NCBI GenBank assembly: GCA_963704815.1 | Contig: CAVPHU010000005.1 | Span: forward strand, 310,001-374,000 | Length of the DNA stretch: 64,000 nucleotides | Origin: DATKWD01 sp963704815 | GTDB lineage: Bacteria; Actinomycetota; Acidimicrobiia; Acidimicrobiales; Salinilacustritrichaceae | Direction: 5' to 3' | Part shown: positions 35,770 through 44,826 of the stretch, one piece after another | How positions within the stretch are numbered: the first letter of the stretch is position 1 | Layout of the letters: every line of letters begins with the position of its first letter | Notes under the pieces: model-generated | What the model was told of the DNA's origin: nothing | Databases searched by the model: none | The model's input: the letters and a program-made list of their open reading frames with translations, nothing else | Translations under genes and position numbers: made by a program

Positions 35770-36523
35770 CCGGCCGACCCGCTCCGAGCATGCCGAACAC
35801 CGTGGGCACGACGTTGCCCAGATAGCGGCCGAGGCGAACGAACGATCTGCCGGAGGTGCGGAACCCGTAGGTGATGGGCGCCTCGACGACGACGAACCCG
35901 GCCTGGAGCAACTCGATGGTGAGCACTTGGGCGTAGTTGTAGTCGTGGACCACCTCGGCTCGGGCGGCGGCCCTGCCCGACAGCGCCCGGAATCCCGACT
36001 GGCCGTCGGTGATGGGGCGGCGGGTGACGAAGCGGAGCCAGGCCGTCAGCACACGGTTGCCGAATCGCCGGTGGGGGCGCATGTCCTCGATCACCCCGGC
36101 GAACCGCGACCCCACCACGTAGTCGGCCTCGCCGTCGACGATCGGACGGACGAGCGCCGCTGCCTCGGCCGGGTCGTACTCACCGTCGGCATCGCAGAAC
36201 ACGACGGCGGCAGGCTCGGACTCGCTCGCCGTGCGAAACCCGGTCCGGACCGCCGCACCGAGTCCCCGATTGCGCGGGTGGCGCACGACCATCGCACCGT
36301 GGGCGGCCGCGACCGCGCTCGTCTCGTCGGTCGATCCGTCGTCGACCACGACGACGTGCACGGGACGACCTGCCACCACCGGGGGGATACGAGCGAGCAC
36401 CCGGGCGATTCTGGGCGCTTCGTCGTGGGCGGGAAGGAAGAACACGACGGGTCGATCGCTCGGCGCCGGTTCGGGGGCGATCTCGCTGATCTGCCGCTGC
36501 ACGCGGAACCTCACCCGTGGCAT
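35732..36523 (-). CDS. Glycosyltransferase family 2, dolichol-phosphate mannosyltransferase-like
   Basis: 263 residues from ATG 36523. GT-A fold with FFLPAHDEAPRIARVL, VVVDDGSTD, the DxD-type motif VFCDADGEYDP and TDGQSGFRALSG, close to polyprenyl-phosphate sugar synthases. No C-terminal membrane domain. It probably makes a lipid-linked sugar for envelope glycans. It sits between fbpC and fbpA on the opposite strand; its start region (36524-36570) is shared with fbpA. Confidence 0.87.
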   Translation of the reverse strand: MPRVRFRVQRQISEIAPEPAPSDRPVVFFLPAHDEAPRIARVLARIPPVVAGRPVHVVVVDDGSTDETSAVAAAHGAMVVRHPRNRGLGAAVRTGFRTASESEPAAVVFCDADGEYDPAEAAALVRPIVDGEADYVVGSRFAGVIEDMRPHRRFGNRVLTAWLRFVTRRPITDGQSGFRALSGRAAARAEVVHDYNYAQVLTIELLQAGFVVVEAPITYGFRTSGRSFVRLGRYLGNVVPTVFGMLGAGRPVSPSGRQPPADR

Positions 36524-36570
36524 TAGGTGACCTTTACACATGACGACACGCATGGCTATCTTTCGCACTC

Positions 36571-37587
36571 GTGTCTTCTGTCCTTCGCCGTCTCGTTCCG
36601 ATCCTCACGGCGTTCGCCATCGCGGCCTCGCTGAGCGCCTGCGGCGATTCGTCGGGTGAGAGCGTGACCATCTACTCGGGGCGGACCGAGAACCTCATCG
36701 GGCCCATTCTCGACGACTTCGCCGAGGAGACGGGGATCTCGGTCGAGGTCCGCTACGGCGATTCGGCCGACTTGGCGCTGCTGGTCGAGCAGGAAGGCGA
36801 CAACCCGCGTGCCGACGTCTTCCTGTCGCAGAGTCCCGGGGCCGTCGGGTTCCTCCAGGAGCGCGACCTCCTGGCCCCCCTCGACCCCGAGGTGCTGACC
36901 CAGGTGCCCGAAGGGTTCCGCGACCCCAACGGCGAGTGGGTCGGGTTCAGCGGCCGCCAGCGGGTGCTGGTCTACGACAGCGACGCCCTGACCGAGGCCG
37001 ACCTCCCGTCGTCGGTGTTCGACCTCACCGACGAGGAGTGGAAGGGGCGGGTCGGCATCGCACCGTCGAACGGATCGTTCCAGGACTTCGTGACCGCCAT
37101 GCGGGTCAGCGAGGGCGACGACGTGGCCGCCGACTTCCTGGCCGGACTCGCCGCCAACGATGCGGTCACCTACCCCAACAACAACGCCATCGTGGCTGCG
37201 GTCGGTCGCGGTGAGGTCGACGTCGGGCTCGTGAACCACTACTACAACTTCCGGTTCCTCGAAGAGGACCCCGGGCATCCGGGCCTCAACCATCTGTTCG
37301 CTGCCGACGACCCCGGCAGCGTGTTCATCGTGACCGGGGCGGCGCTCACCCAGGGAGCGGTCGACGATCCGAACGCCGCCCGGCTCATCGAGTACCTGCT
37401 CGAAGCCGATGCCCAGCGCTACTTCGCCGACGAGACCTACGAGTATCCGGTCGCCGCCGGAGTCGAGCCGGCCGCCGCGGTTCCGTCGGTCGATCTGTCG
37501 ACGGTCCAGGCGATCGACTATGCGGCCCTGGGTGGCGGCCTCGCTCGCACCCGCGAACTCATCAGCGACGCCGGCCTCGCGGGGTGA
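36571..37587 (+). CDS. fbpA: Ferric-type substrate-binding lipoprotein (FbpA-like)
   Basis: 338 residues from GTG 36571. Signal peptide with lipobox LSAC near residue 24, then VTIYSGRTENLIGPILDDF, GDSADLALLVEQ, DVFLSQSPGAVG and VGLVNHYYNFRF with the tyrosine pair that binds ferric iron in this family. It captures Fe3+ outside the membrane. The stop overlaps the permease start as GTGA. The short palindrome AGGTGACCT (36525-36533) in the divergent promoter resembles part of a DtxR/IdeR box but is too short to claim. Confidence 0.9.
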   Translation: MSSVLRRLVPILTAFAIAASLSACGDSSGESVTIYSGRTENLIGPILDDFAEETGISVEVRYGDSADLALLVEQEGDNPRADVFLSQSPGAVGFLQERDLLAPLDPEVLTQVPEGFRDPNGEWVGFSGRQRVLVYDSDALTEADLPSSVFDLTDEEWKGRVGIAPSNGSFQDFVTAMRVSEGDDVAADFLAGLAANDAVTYPNNNAIVAAVGRGEVDVGLVNHYYNFRFLEEDPGHPGLNHLFAADDPGSVFIVTGAALTQGAVDDPNAARLIEYLLEADAQRYFADETYEYPVAAGVEPAAAVPSVDLSTVQAIDYAALGGGLARTRELISDAGLAG

Positions 37588-39152
37588 GCGCACGCCGCCC
37601 GCCGAAGAACGTGGCCATCACGGCCACCGCGGTGGCCGTGGCGTTCATCCTCCCGGGCCTCTACGTCATCGGCCGGACGGTCACCACCTCCGACGACCTC
37701 AGCGGCGCGTGGAGCAGCGCCGTGGGCCCGACCTGGCGCACGCTCCAGTTGGCGTCGATGGTGTCGATCACCGCGACGGTGGTCGGCACGGCACTCGCGT
37801 GGCTGCTGCACCGAAGCGACATCCCGGGACGGCGTCTGTGGCGGGTGCTGGTCCCGCTCCCGCTCGTGCTCCCGTCGTTCGTGGGCGCAGCTGCCTTCAT
37901 CGCCGCGGTCACCCCGCGGGGCATCCTCGGTGGGTTCGCCGAGTCCGTCGGCCTCGACGGTCCGCAGGGATTCCGCGGGCTCGGCGCGGCATGGCTGGTG
38001 CTGTCGCTGTTCACCTACCCCTACGTCTACCTGCCCGTCGCCGCTCGGCTCGGGGGACTCGCGACCAACATCGAGGAGAGCGCGCTGCTCCTCGGGGCCT
38101 CGGAGTTCGCGGTGTTCCGACGGGTCGTCCTCCCTCAGATCAGCCGCGTCATGGCCGCAGGTGGGTTGCTGGCGTTCCTCTACACGCTCAGTGACTTCGG
38201 GGCGGTCCAACTCCTGGGCTACGACACCCTGACGCGGGTCATCTTCGCCACCCGACTGTCCGACCAGGCCTTGTCGTTCACCTCGGCCAGCATCGTGGTC
38301 GTGCTCGCCGTGGCCGTGGCGTTCGGTGCCCGCCGAATCGGCGCACGACTCGGTCCCGAACAGCGGTCGACGTTGCGGTCCAGCCGGCAGGTGGGGCTGG
38401 GCCCCTGGCGTTGGGTGGCCATCGCCGTCGCGGCCACGCCGGTGCTGTTGGGCCTGGTCATCCCCATCTCGTCGCTGGCCCTGTGGGCCGCCCGTGGCAT
38501 CGCCGACGATCGCGTCGGGTTCGCCCAACTCGTCGATCCGACCCGCAACACCGTCGTGGTCAGCCTCGTCGCCGCCGTCGCCGGGATGGCCGCCGTGCTC
38601 CCGGTCGCCATGCTGACCACGCGCTACCGAAGCCGGCTCGGCTCGCCCGTCTCGGCGTTCGTGCTGGCCGGGTACGCGGTCCCGGGCCTCGTCGTCGCCC
38701 TGGCGTTGGTGTTCTGGTCGCTCAACACCCCCGGGCTCGGGTTCCTCTACCAGAGCTTCCCGCTGCTGATCGGCGCCTACGTCATCCACTTCGGCTCCCA
38801 GGCGCTCGGCGGCGCCGAGGTGGCGGTGGCCGCCGTGCCCGGGTCGGTGCGCGAGAGCGCCGACCTGCTCGGTGCGTCACGGCTGCGGCGGTTCTTCCGG
38901 GTCGAGCTGCCGCTCATGCAGCCCGGGGTGAAGGCCGGCGCCGGGCTCGTGCTGTTGTCCACCCTCAAGGAGCTGCCGGCCACCCTGCTGCTCGCCCCGA
39001 CCGGCTTCGCCACGCTCGCCACCTCGGCGTGGCAGTCCTTCGAGGACGGGTTCTTCGCCGAGGTCGGGCTCACCAGCCTGGTCCTCATCGCGGTCGCCGG
39101 TGTGCTGTCCTGGTTCCTGGTCCTACGCCGACCGGTCGCGGTCGGACCCTGA
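37584..39152 (+). CDS. fbpB: Ferric-type ABC permease, fused double domain (FbpB-like)
   Basis: 522 residues with about 12 membrane helices: two homologous permease halves. Each has the cytoplasmic EAA-like loop: ESALLLGASEFAVFRRVVLP and ESADLLGASRLRRFFRVELP. It forms the channel for iron delivered by the FbpA-like protein and is powered by the FbpC-like ATPase. GTG 37584 overlaps the fbpA stop. Confidence 0.9.
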   Translation: MSARRPPKNVAITATAVAVAFILPGLYVIGRTVTTSDDLSGAWSSAVGPTWRTLQLASMVSITATVVGTALAWLLHRSDIPGRRLWRVLVPLPLVLPSFVGAAAFIAAVTPRGILGGFAESVGLDGPQGFRGLGAAWLVLSLFTYPYVYLPVAARLGGLATNIEESALLLGASEFAVFRRVVLPQISRVMAAGGLLAFLYTLSDFGAVQLLGYDTLTRVIFATRLSDQALSFTSASIVVVLAVAVAFGARRIGARLGPEQRSTLRSSRQVGLGPWRWVAIAVAATPVLLGLVIPISSLALWAARGIADDRVGFAQLVDPTRNTVVVSLVAAVAGMAAVLPVAMLTTRYRSRLGSPVSAFVLAGYAVPGLVVALALVFWSLNTPGLGFLYQSFPLLIGAYVIHFGSQALGGAEVAVAAVPGSVRESADLLGASRLRRFFRVELPLMQPGVKAGAGLVLLSTLKELPATLLLAPTGFATLATSAWQSFEDGFFAEVGLTSLVLIAVAGVLSWFLVLRRPVAVGP

Positions 39153-39175
39153 TCCTCTGCAGAAAGCGAGTCGCC

Positions 39176-39361
39176 ATGCCCATCCCCCGTACCCTCCGAG
39201 CCGCCGTCACCGCCGCCGCCCTGGCCCTCGCCCTGGTGGCCTGCGGCGACGACGACGGTGCCAAGGTGACCGACATCGGCGACGACGGAACCGGCTCGTC
39301 GAGCGAACCAGCCGGGAGCGGCTCGTCGAGCGAACCGGCCACCGATGACACCGGAGGGTGA
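39176..39361 (+). CDS. Small lipoprotein, mostly disordered
   Basis: 61 residues. Signal peptide with lipobox LVAC, then only ~40 residues of acidic, Gly/Ser-rich sequence with a repeated GSSSEPA. It starts 23 bases after the permease stop and overlaps the next gene's GTG. Too short for an enzyme; perhaps a shrunken remnant of a larger lipoprotein or a small accessory of the importer. Confidence 0.65.
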   Translation: MPIPRTLRAAVTAAALALALVACGDDDGAKVTDIGDDGTGSSSEPAGSGSSSEPATDDTGG

Positions 39362-40743
39362 GATGGATGGTGGCGGTCGGCGTGTTCGCCGCCGCCGTCG
39401 CCCTGACCGGCATCGGCGCCCGCGCGACCTACGGAGCGCAGACCTCGGTCGATGAACCCCAGTACCTGCTGACCGCGCTCAGCCTCGTCGAGGACGCCGA
39501 TCTCGACATCAGTGACGAGCTCGAACGGAAGGCCTACCGGCCGTTCCACGCCCTCGACCTCGACCAGCAAACCGCACCGGTCGACGATGAGGGTCGTCGC
39601 TTCAGCCCGCACGACCCGCTGTTGCCGGTGATCCTCGTGCCCGGGATGGCCGTCGGCGGGTGGGTCGGCGCCAAGGTGACCCTCGCACTGTTGGCCGGGG
39701 TGACCGCCGCCGCCACCTGTTGGGTGGCCAACCGGCGATTCAGCGTGTCGCCGGCCGTCGCCGCGATCGTGGTCGGCGGGTTCGCGGTCTCGATGCCCAT
39801 GACGGCCTACGGCACCCAGGTGTACCCCGAACTGCCGGCGGCACTGGCCGCGGTCGTCGCGGTCGGGGCGGCCACCGGACCGACGTTCACGCGGCGCCAC
39901 GCGCTGGTTCTCGTCGTCGCGGTGGTCGCACTCCCCTGGCTCGCCGTGAAGTACGTCCCGGTCGCAGGAACGATCGCCGGGCTCGCGCTCTGGCGAGCGT
40001 GGCGTGCACACGGCCGGTCACTGCTCGGGCCGATGGTCGCGGCGTTGGCGGCTGCCGGCGTCGTCTACGCCTTGGTTCATCTCAGGATCTACGGCGGCTT
40101 CACCGTCTATGCCGCCGGCGACCACTTCGCCGAGACCGGCGAGCTCTCGGTCGTCGGGACCGACCCGGACCACCTGGGCCGGAGCCGGCGGCTGATCGGT
40201 CTGCTCGTCGACCGCCGCTTCGGACTCGTCGGATGGTCGCCGATCTGGTTCCTGGCTCCGTTCGCCGTCGCCTGGCTCACGTTCGCCCGCGACCTGCGAC
40301 ACCGATGGTTTCTCATCGCCCCGGTTGCCGCCGGATGGTTCACGGCCACGTTCGTGGCCCTCACGATGCATGGGTTCTGGTCGCCCGGTCGTCAGGTCGT
40401 GGTCGTCGTCCCGCTGGTGGCCGTCGCGGTCGCGGCGTTCGTCGAGCGGGTGCGGAGCCTGCTGCTGCCGGCGGCGATCCTCGCCGCGCTGGGGCTGATC
40501 AACTGGCTCTGGCTGGCCTGGGAGTCGACCACCGACGGTCGAACGATCGTGGTCGACTTCTTCGAGACCGAGGCACTGCCCTATCGGGCCATCTCGTGGG
40601 CGCTGCCCGACGGGGTGGCCGCCACGACGGCCGACGACACCCTCCTGGCCGTCTGGGCCATCGCCCTGGTCGCCGCGATCGTCGGGGCCATCCTCGTGCT
40701 CAACCGAGGAGGTCGTCGATCTCCTCGCTCGGTTCGCTCGTGA
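39358..40743 (+). CDS. Polytopic membrane protein, GT-C-like
   Basis: 461 residues, about 10-12 hydrophobic helices. GTG 39358 overlaps the stop of the small lipoprotein; ATG 39367 is possible. The early loop with acidic residues (SVDEPQYLLTALSLVEDADL) recalls GT-C glycosyltransferases such as GT39/ArnT, where an aspartate in the first outer loop is catalytic. No firm family. Perhaps it uses lipid-linked sugars to glycosylate envelope targets. Its 3' end overlaps the convergent SWIM-associated gene by 44 bases. Confidence 0.7.
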   Translation: MRWMVAVGVFAAAVALTGIGARATYGAQTSVDEPQYLLTALSLVEDADLDISDELERKAYRPFHALDLDQQTAPVDDEGRRFSPHDPLLPVILVPGMAVGGWVGAKVTLALLAGVTAAATCWVANRRFSVSPAVAAIVVGGFAVSMPMTAYGTQVYPELPAALAAVVAVGAATGPTFTRRHALVLVVAVVALPWLAVKYVPVAGTIAGLALWRAWRAHGRSLLGPMVAALAAAGVVYALVHLRIYGGFTVYAAGDHFAETGELSVVGTDPDHLGRSRRLIGLLVDRRFGLVGWSPIWFLAPFAVAWLTFARDLRHRWFLIAPVAAGWFTATFVALTMHGFWSPGRQVVVVVPLVAVAVAAFVERVRSLLLPAAILAALGLINWLWLAWESTTDGRTIVVDFFETEALPYRAISWALPDGVAATTADDTLLAVWAIALVAAIVGAILVLNRGGRRSPRSVRS

Positions 40744-41284
40744 GCAGCCACCGACCCGACGGCTTCTCGAAGCGATACCAGAGGCCGTCGAGACCCAGCC
40801 GGAACTGGAGGTCCTTGCCGACCGTGACCCGGTTGGCCCGCACCCGGAGCTGTGCATCGCGGAAGCCGGCGTCGATGAGACGTTCCTTGGCGGCAGCCAT
40901 GGTGAGCACCGGCGCCGGCCAGGCCGACGCATCGAGCATCTCGACGCCGCCGGCACCGCCCATCTCCCAGGCCGATCCCTGGGCTTCGAGCGCCGCCGGA
41001 AGGGTGCCCGACCGGAAGGCCAGCGTGGGCAGTTCGGAGTCATCGGCGCTCGCTGCCCGCCGGGCCAGATCGGCATGGGCATCGAGTGCGAGGTACGACG
41101 CTCCCTTCCCGGCGAGCAGCGCCCACGCCCGTCGGGCGGCGTCGGTGACCAGCAACTCGAGACCGGGACGATCGAACGGCGCGTCGGGCGGCGGGTCGCT
41201 CGGCCATGCAGCCGGCCGTCCCGGACCGGTGTCGGCCCGGTGGGGGATCGATGGCAACTCACCGAGCTCGCGCCGCCACGCCGT
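40700..41284 (-). CDS. C-terminal part of SWIM protein, in shifted frame
   Basis: The frame from 41284 to 40700 encodes AWRRELGELPSIPH, GRPAAWPSDPPPDA, then a helical domain with LLVTDAARRAWALLAG, and ends in a small folded domain. This composition is what normally follows the SWIM domain in helicase-linked SWIM proteins. It overlaps the end of the 41259-41873 gene in the +1 frame and has no good start of its own, so it is best seen as the second half of a gene interrupted by a one-base shift near 41260-41290 (real mutation, sequencing error or programmed shift). Confidence 0.65.
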   Translation of the reverse strand, partial: TAWRRELGELPSIPHRADTGPGRPAAWPSDPPPDAPFDRPGLELLVTDAARRAWALLAGKGASYLALDAHADLARRAASADDSELPTLAFRSGTLPAALEAQGSAWEMGGAGGVEMLDASAWPAPVLTMAAAKERLIDAGFRDAQLRVRANRVTVGKDLQFRLGLDGLWYRFEKPSGRWLLTSEPSEEIDDLLG

Positions 41285-41873
41285 CCTTGGCCACCACTCC
41301 CGTCTTCGCCGGCGCCTCGGCGGCGGCCCCGCTGCCGTTGCGGTTGCTCCCACCCGAGCGGCGAGCCCGGATGGCGTCGATCAGCTCGAGACGGCCCATC
41401 CCCCTGAGCTCGAGGAGCACGAACGGATCGGCGTCGAGCGCACCGGCGACGGCGTAGCACACCGCCGCGGCGTGCTTGCAGGGCTCGGCGTCGTCGGGGC
41501 AGCTGCACGCCGTGCGCAGTTCGCCCGATGCCGGCAGGAGCTCGACCTCGACCGAGCGGGCGTCGGCGACGATCTCGGGAGCCAATTCGCCGTCGAGCAG
41601 GGCAGCGGCGTGGGCCGCCTTGGCCACGATGGCGTCGAGCACACAGTCCCACTCGTCGTCGCGAAACTCGCGGACCGTCAGCAGGACGTCGTAGGGATCG
41701 GGCCGGCTGCCGATCACCCGACCGCGCACCTCGCCCGGACCGATGGCCAGCTCGCCGGCATTGCCGCGGCGGGCGTACGTGCGACCGCGCGGGAGGCGGT
41801 TCGGGTCGTGCACCGCCCGCTTCTCGAGCGCCTCGATCCACGCCTTTCCCCACCAGGTGCTCCCGAAGGCCAT
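41259..41873 (-). CDS. SWIM zinc-finger protein, N-terminal part
   Basis: 204 residues before a stop at 41259. MAFGSTWWGKAWIEALEKR opens the family; the SWIM zinc site is CSCPDDAEPCKHAAAVCY (CxC...CxH). The ATG shares one base with the SNF2 helicase stop (TGATG), the usual arrangement of this helicase-SWIM pair, which is thought to act on DNA. The Ala/Lys-rich last 20 residues look like linker, and the expected C-terminal half is found in the +1 frame (see 40700-41284). Confidence 0.8.
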   Translation of the reverse strand: MAFGSTWWGKAWIEALEKRAVHDPNRLPRGRTYARRGNAGELAIGPGEVRGRVIGSRPDPYDVLLTVREFRDDEWDCVLDAIVAKAAHAAALLDGELAPEIVADARSVEVELLPASGELRTACSCPDDAEPCKHAAAVCYAVAGALDADPFVLLELRGMGRLELIDAIRARRSGGSNRNGSGAAAEAPAKTGVVAKDGVAARAR

Positions 41874-44653
41874 CAGGCGTCACCCGCCAGTGCCACGAGG
41901 TCGGCGAGCTGGTCGTCGGTGAGCTCGCTGACCCACGCTTCGCCTCCGCCGACGACGGATTCGGCCAGGGCTCGCTTGGACTCGAGGATGATGGCGATGC
42001 GTTCTTCGAGGGTGCCCTCGCAGATCAGACGGTGCACCTGGACCGGTCGGTCCTGACCGATGCGCCAGGCGCGGTCGCTGGCCTGGTCCTCGACGGCGGG
42101 GTTCCACCACCGGTCGTAGTGGATGACGTGGGTGGCCTGCGTGAGGTTCAACCCGCTCCCACCCGCCTTCAGCGAGATGACGAAGACCTGCGGTGCGCCC
42201 TCCTGGAACGCGTCGACCATGGCCTGGCGCTGTCGGACCGGCAGGGAGCCGTGCAGGAACTGCGCGTCGATGCCCATGCGGGCGAACTGGGCGGTGAGCA
42301 GGTGCCCCATCACGACGTACTGGGTGAACACGAGCACCGAGTCGTCCTCGTCGGTGATCACCTGGACCAGATCGGACACGGCGGCGAGCTTGCCCGAGCG
42401 GCCTTCGATCGGATCGTCCTGGCCGAGGTACTGGGCGGGGTGGTTGCAGATCTGCTTGAGCGCGGTGAGCAGCTTGAGCACCAGACCGCGCCGACCGATG
42501 CCCTCGGCCTCGGCCACGTCGCTCAGCAGTTCGGCGACCACCGCCTTGTAGAGCGTCGCCTGCTCGGCGGTGAGCCCGACGAACACGTCGGTCTCGGTCT
42601 TCGGGGGCAGGTCGGGAACGATGTCGGGGTCGGACTTGCGGCGGCGCAGCAGGAACGGGCGGACGATCATCGAGAGCCGCGCCGTGACGACCTCGTCCTG
42701 CTCACGCTCGATGGGAATCGCCACGTGCTGTCGGAACGACTCGAGGGTTCCGAGCAGCCCGGGGGTGGTCCAGTCGAGCAATGCCCAGAGGTCGGAGAGC
42801 CGGTTCTCGACCGGCGTGCCAGTGAGGGCGAACCTGGCCCGCGCTCCGATCAACCGCAAGGCCCTCGCCGTGCGCGACTGCGGGTTCTTCACGGCCTGGG
42901 CCTCGTCGGCGACGACCAGATCCCACCGAACCGACCCGAGGGTCTCGGTGTCGCGACGGGCCACGCCGTAGGTGGTCACGATGATCTCGTTCGGTCCCAC
43001 CTCGCCCAGGTCGCGGGCGCTGCCGTGGTGGCGGCGCACCGGAATGCTCGGGCAGAAGCGTTCGACCTCGCGCTCCCAGTTGCCCAGCAGGGTGGCCGGA
43101 CACACGACGAGCATCGGGCCGGGCTCGGGATGTGCACGCCGGGCGACGTGCAGGGCCAGCATCTGGACCGTCTTCCCCAGCCCCATGTCGTCGGCGAGCA
43201 CGCCGCCGAGACCCAGGGTCGCCATCTCGTCGAGCCAGGCCAGCCCTCGCTTCTGGTAGGGGCGCAGCTCGGCGATCAGCCCGTCGGGCTCGTCCTGGGA
43301 ACGATCGTGGGTGAACGCGGCCAGCCGATCGGCGATGTCGAGCAGGGGCTGAGCGATCTCGGCATCGATCTCCTCGCCGTCGATCACCAACGACCCGGTC
43401 AGGGCCGCGGCCACCACGTTGCCCGTGGCGATCGGCGTGCGCTCGCGGAGGCGATCCAACCGGTGCGGGTCGGCCCTCACCCAGCGACCTCGCATACGCA
43501 CCATCGGACGCTTGGCTTCGGCGAGCGCGGTCAGCTCCTCGTCGGTGAGCTCTTCACCGTCGACCGCAGCACGCCAACGCAACTCGCCCAGGGCCGACAA
43601 CGAGAGCTGGCCGCTCGTCGTGCCGGGCTCCTCGGCCTCCTGCGGCGTCGACACCACGGGGCGGAGGTCGATCGGTCGGAACACCTCGGCCGGCCACAAC
43701 ACCGGCAGTCCGGCAGCTGCCAGATCGTCGGCCAGCGGGCCGAACAGCTGGTCGACCTCGACGTCATCGAGCTCGATCCGGTCGGGGCGCGCCTGATCGA
43801 GCAGACGAGCCAGCGGTGACCAGACCCGGGATGCACGACGAAGGGTGACGAGCAGGTCGGTGTCGACCTCCTCGCCGAAGCGGGCCAGCACCGACGGGGC
43901 GGCATCCCACAGGTCCGAGGCGGCGAGGATCAGTCCGGGGTCGACCGTGCTCTGCACCTCGATGACCGCCTCGATCACCGCGTCGGGGTCCTCGGGAAGG
44001 TCGACCCGCAGGTGGGCGAGCGCGTCGCCACCCGCACCGGCGATCGTCGACCGGAGCCATGCTCGCTCGCCCGCCACGTCGGTCGCGGTCTCGATGTCCG
44101 GATCGGCGAAGGCCGCGAACCCGATCGCCGTCGATGCGGATGCCGTGCGGAGAAACGTGTCGGCCACGGCGTCGAGGAAGGCCCGAACGGTGAGCGCAGG
44201 ATCGGCGATGTGCCGCGGGCTCCTGCCGGGGATGCTCACGGCATGGGCCGCAGCCGGCAGTGCGCCGACGAGGGCCTCGATCCGGACGAGGTCGTCGGGG
44301 TCGAGCGGTCCGAGGCGCCAGGTGTCGGCGTCGTCGGACCCGATGGCGGGAAGCACCCGGCCCCGAGCGATCAGGTCGAGCGCGACCTTCGTGGCCGTCG
44401 ACCAGGCGCGGACCGAAGCGGTGACCTCGGCGCTGGCCGGCAGGGTGGCGAGGGGGTCGATCAGATCGCGGAGTTCGCCGATGGCGACCGGGACGGCTTT
44501 GCCCCGGATCTGCGAGCCGGCCGGCACGGCGAGCTCGACCACCTGATGGCTGGTGGCCTTGGTGATGCCGGGTCCCCACAGCAGCAGCGAGCCGTCTCGG
44601 CCGTGGTCGCCCGCGAGGAACGTGGCCTCGAGGTCGGACTCCAGCACCGGCAT
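41873..44653 (-). CDS. SNF2-family helicase
   Basis: 926 residues. The ~400 N-terminal residues are the variable domain of bacterial SNF2/HepA-like proteins. Motor: motif I DDMGLGKTVQ (near 490), motif II ADEAQ (near 582), III LTGTPVENRLSDLWALLDW, V SLKAGGSGLNLTQA and VI DQASDRAWRIGQ. It moves along double-stranded DNA and probably remodels protein-DNA complexes in repair or transcription. Coupled with the SWIM gene. Confidence 0.92.
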   Translation of the reverse strand: MPVLESDLEATFLAGDHGRDGSLLLWGPGITKATSHQVVELAVPAGSQIRGKAVPVAIGELRDLIDPLATLPASAEVTASVRAWSTATKVALDLIARGRVLPAIGSDDADTWRLGPLDPDDLVRIEALVGALPAAAHAVSIPGRSPRHIADPALTVRAFLDAVADTFLRTASASTAIGFAAFADPDIETATDVAGERAWLRSTIAGAGGDALAHLRVDLPEDPDAVIEAVIEVQSTVDPGLILAASDLWDAAPSVLARFGEEVDTDLLVTLRRASRVWSPLARLLDQARPDRIELDDVEVDQLFGPLADDLAAAGLPVLWPAEVFRPIDLRPVVSTPQEAEEPGTTSGQLSLSALGELRWRAAVDGEELTDEELTALAEAKRPMVRMRGRWVRADPHRLDRLRERTPIATGNVVAAALTGSLVIDGEEIDAEIAQPLLDIADRLAAFTHDRSQDEPDGLIAELRPYQKRGLAWLDEMATLGLGGVLADDMGLGKTVQMLALHVARRAHPEPGPMLVVCPATLLGNWEREVERFCPSIPVRRHHGSARDLGEVGPNEIIVTTYGVARRDTETLGSVRWDLVVADEAQAVKNPQSRTARALRLIGARARFALTGTPVENRLSDLWALLDWTTPGLLGTLESFRQHVAIPIEREQDEVVTARLSMIVRPFLLRRRKSDPDIVPDLPPKTETDVFVGLTAEQATLYKAVVAELLSDVAEAEGIGRRGLVLKLLTALKQICNHPAQYLGQDDPIEGRSGKLAAVSDLVQVITDEDDSVLVFTQYVVMGHLLTAQFARMGIDAQFLHGSLPVRQRQAMVDAFQEGAPQVFVISLKAGGSGLNLTQATHVIHYDRWWNPAVEDQASDRAWRIGQDRPVQVHRLICEGTLEERIAIILESKRALAESVVGGGEAWVSELTDDQLADLVALAGDA

Positions 44654-44826
44654 CCGGTCGACGCTAACGAGCCGCAGTGACAGTTCAGCCGTCCGGCCCG
44701 GTCCGGGCGGTCGTCAGGGAGGCATCATGGGCCCGACCGGTCCCGATCGCAGGAACATCCTCGTGCCCCGTCGCCACGCGGGGTTCGGGCCGGGGTGCAC
44801 CGGGTGTGCGAGGCCGGTCGCTTGGC
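44654..44826. other. Intergenic region, 173 bases, no supported gene
   Basis: Promoter side of the SNF2 gene and 3' side of an enoyl-CoA hydratase gene. A 51-codon frame with a GGGAGG site starts at 44727 but has no recognisable content and runs into the neighbouring gene. GC-rich inverted repeats near 44690-44710 could be a terminator, not convincingly. Confidence 0.5.

Noticed and set aside
36525..36533. DtxR/IdeR iron box before fbpA
   Set aside because: Only AGGTGACCT is symmetrical; the 19-base consensus is not met.
41259..41261. TGA in the SWIM gene as a fifth selenocysteine codon
   Set aside because: No family cysteine is expected there, translation beyond it is not protein-like in this frame, and the +1 frame holds the expected sequence.
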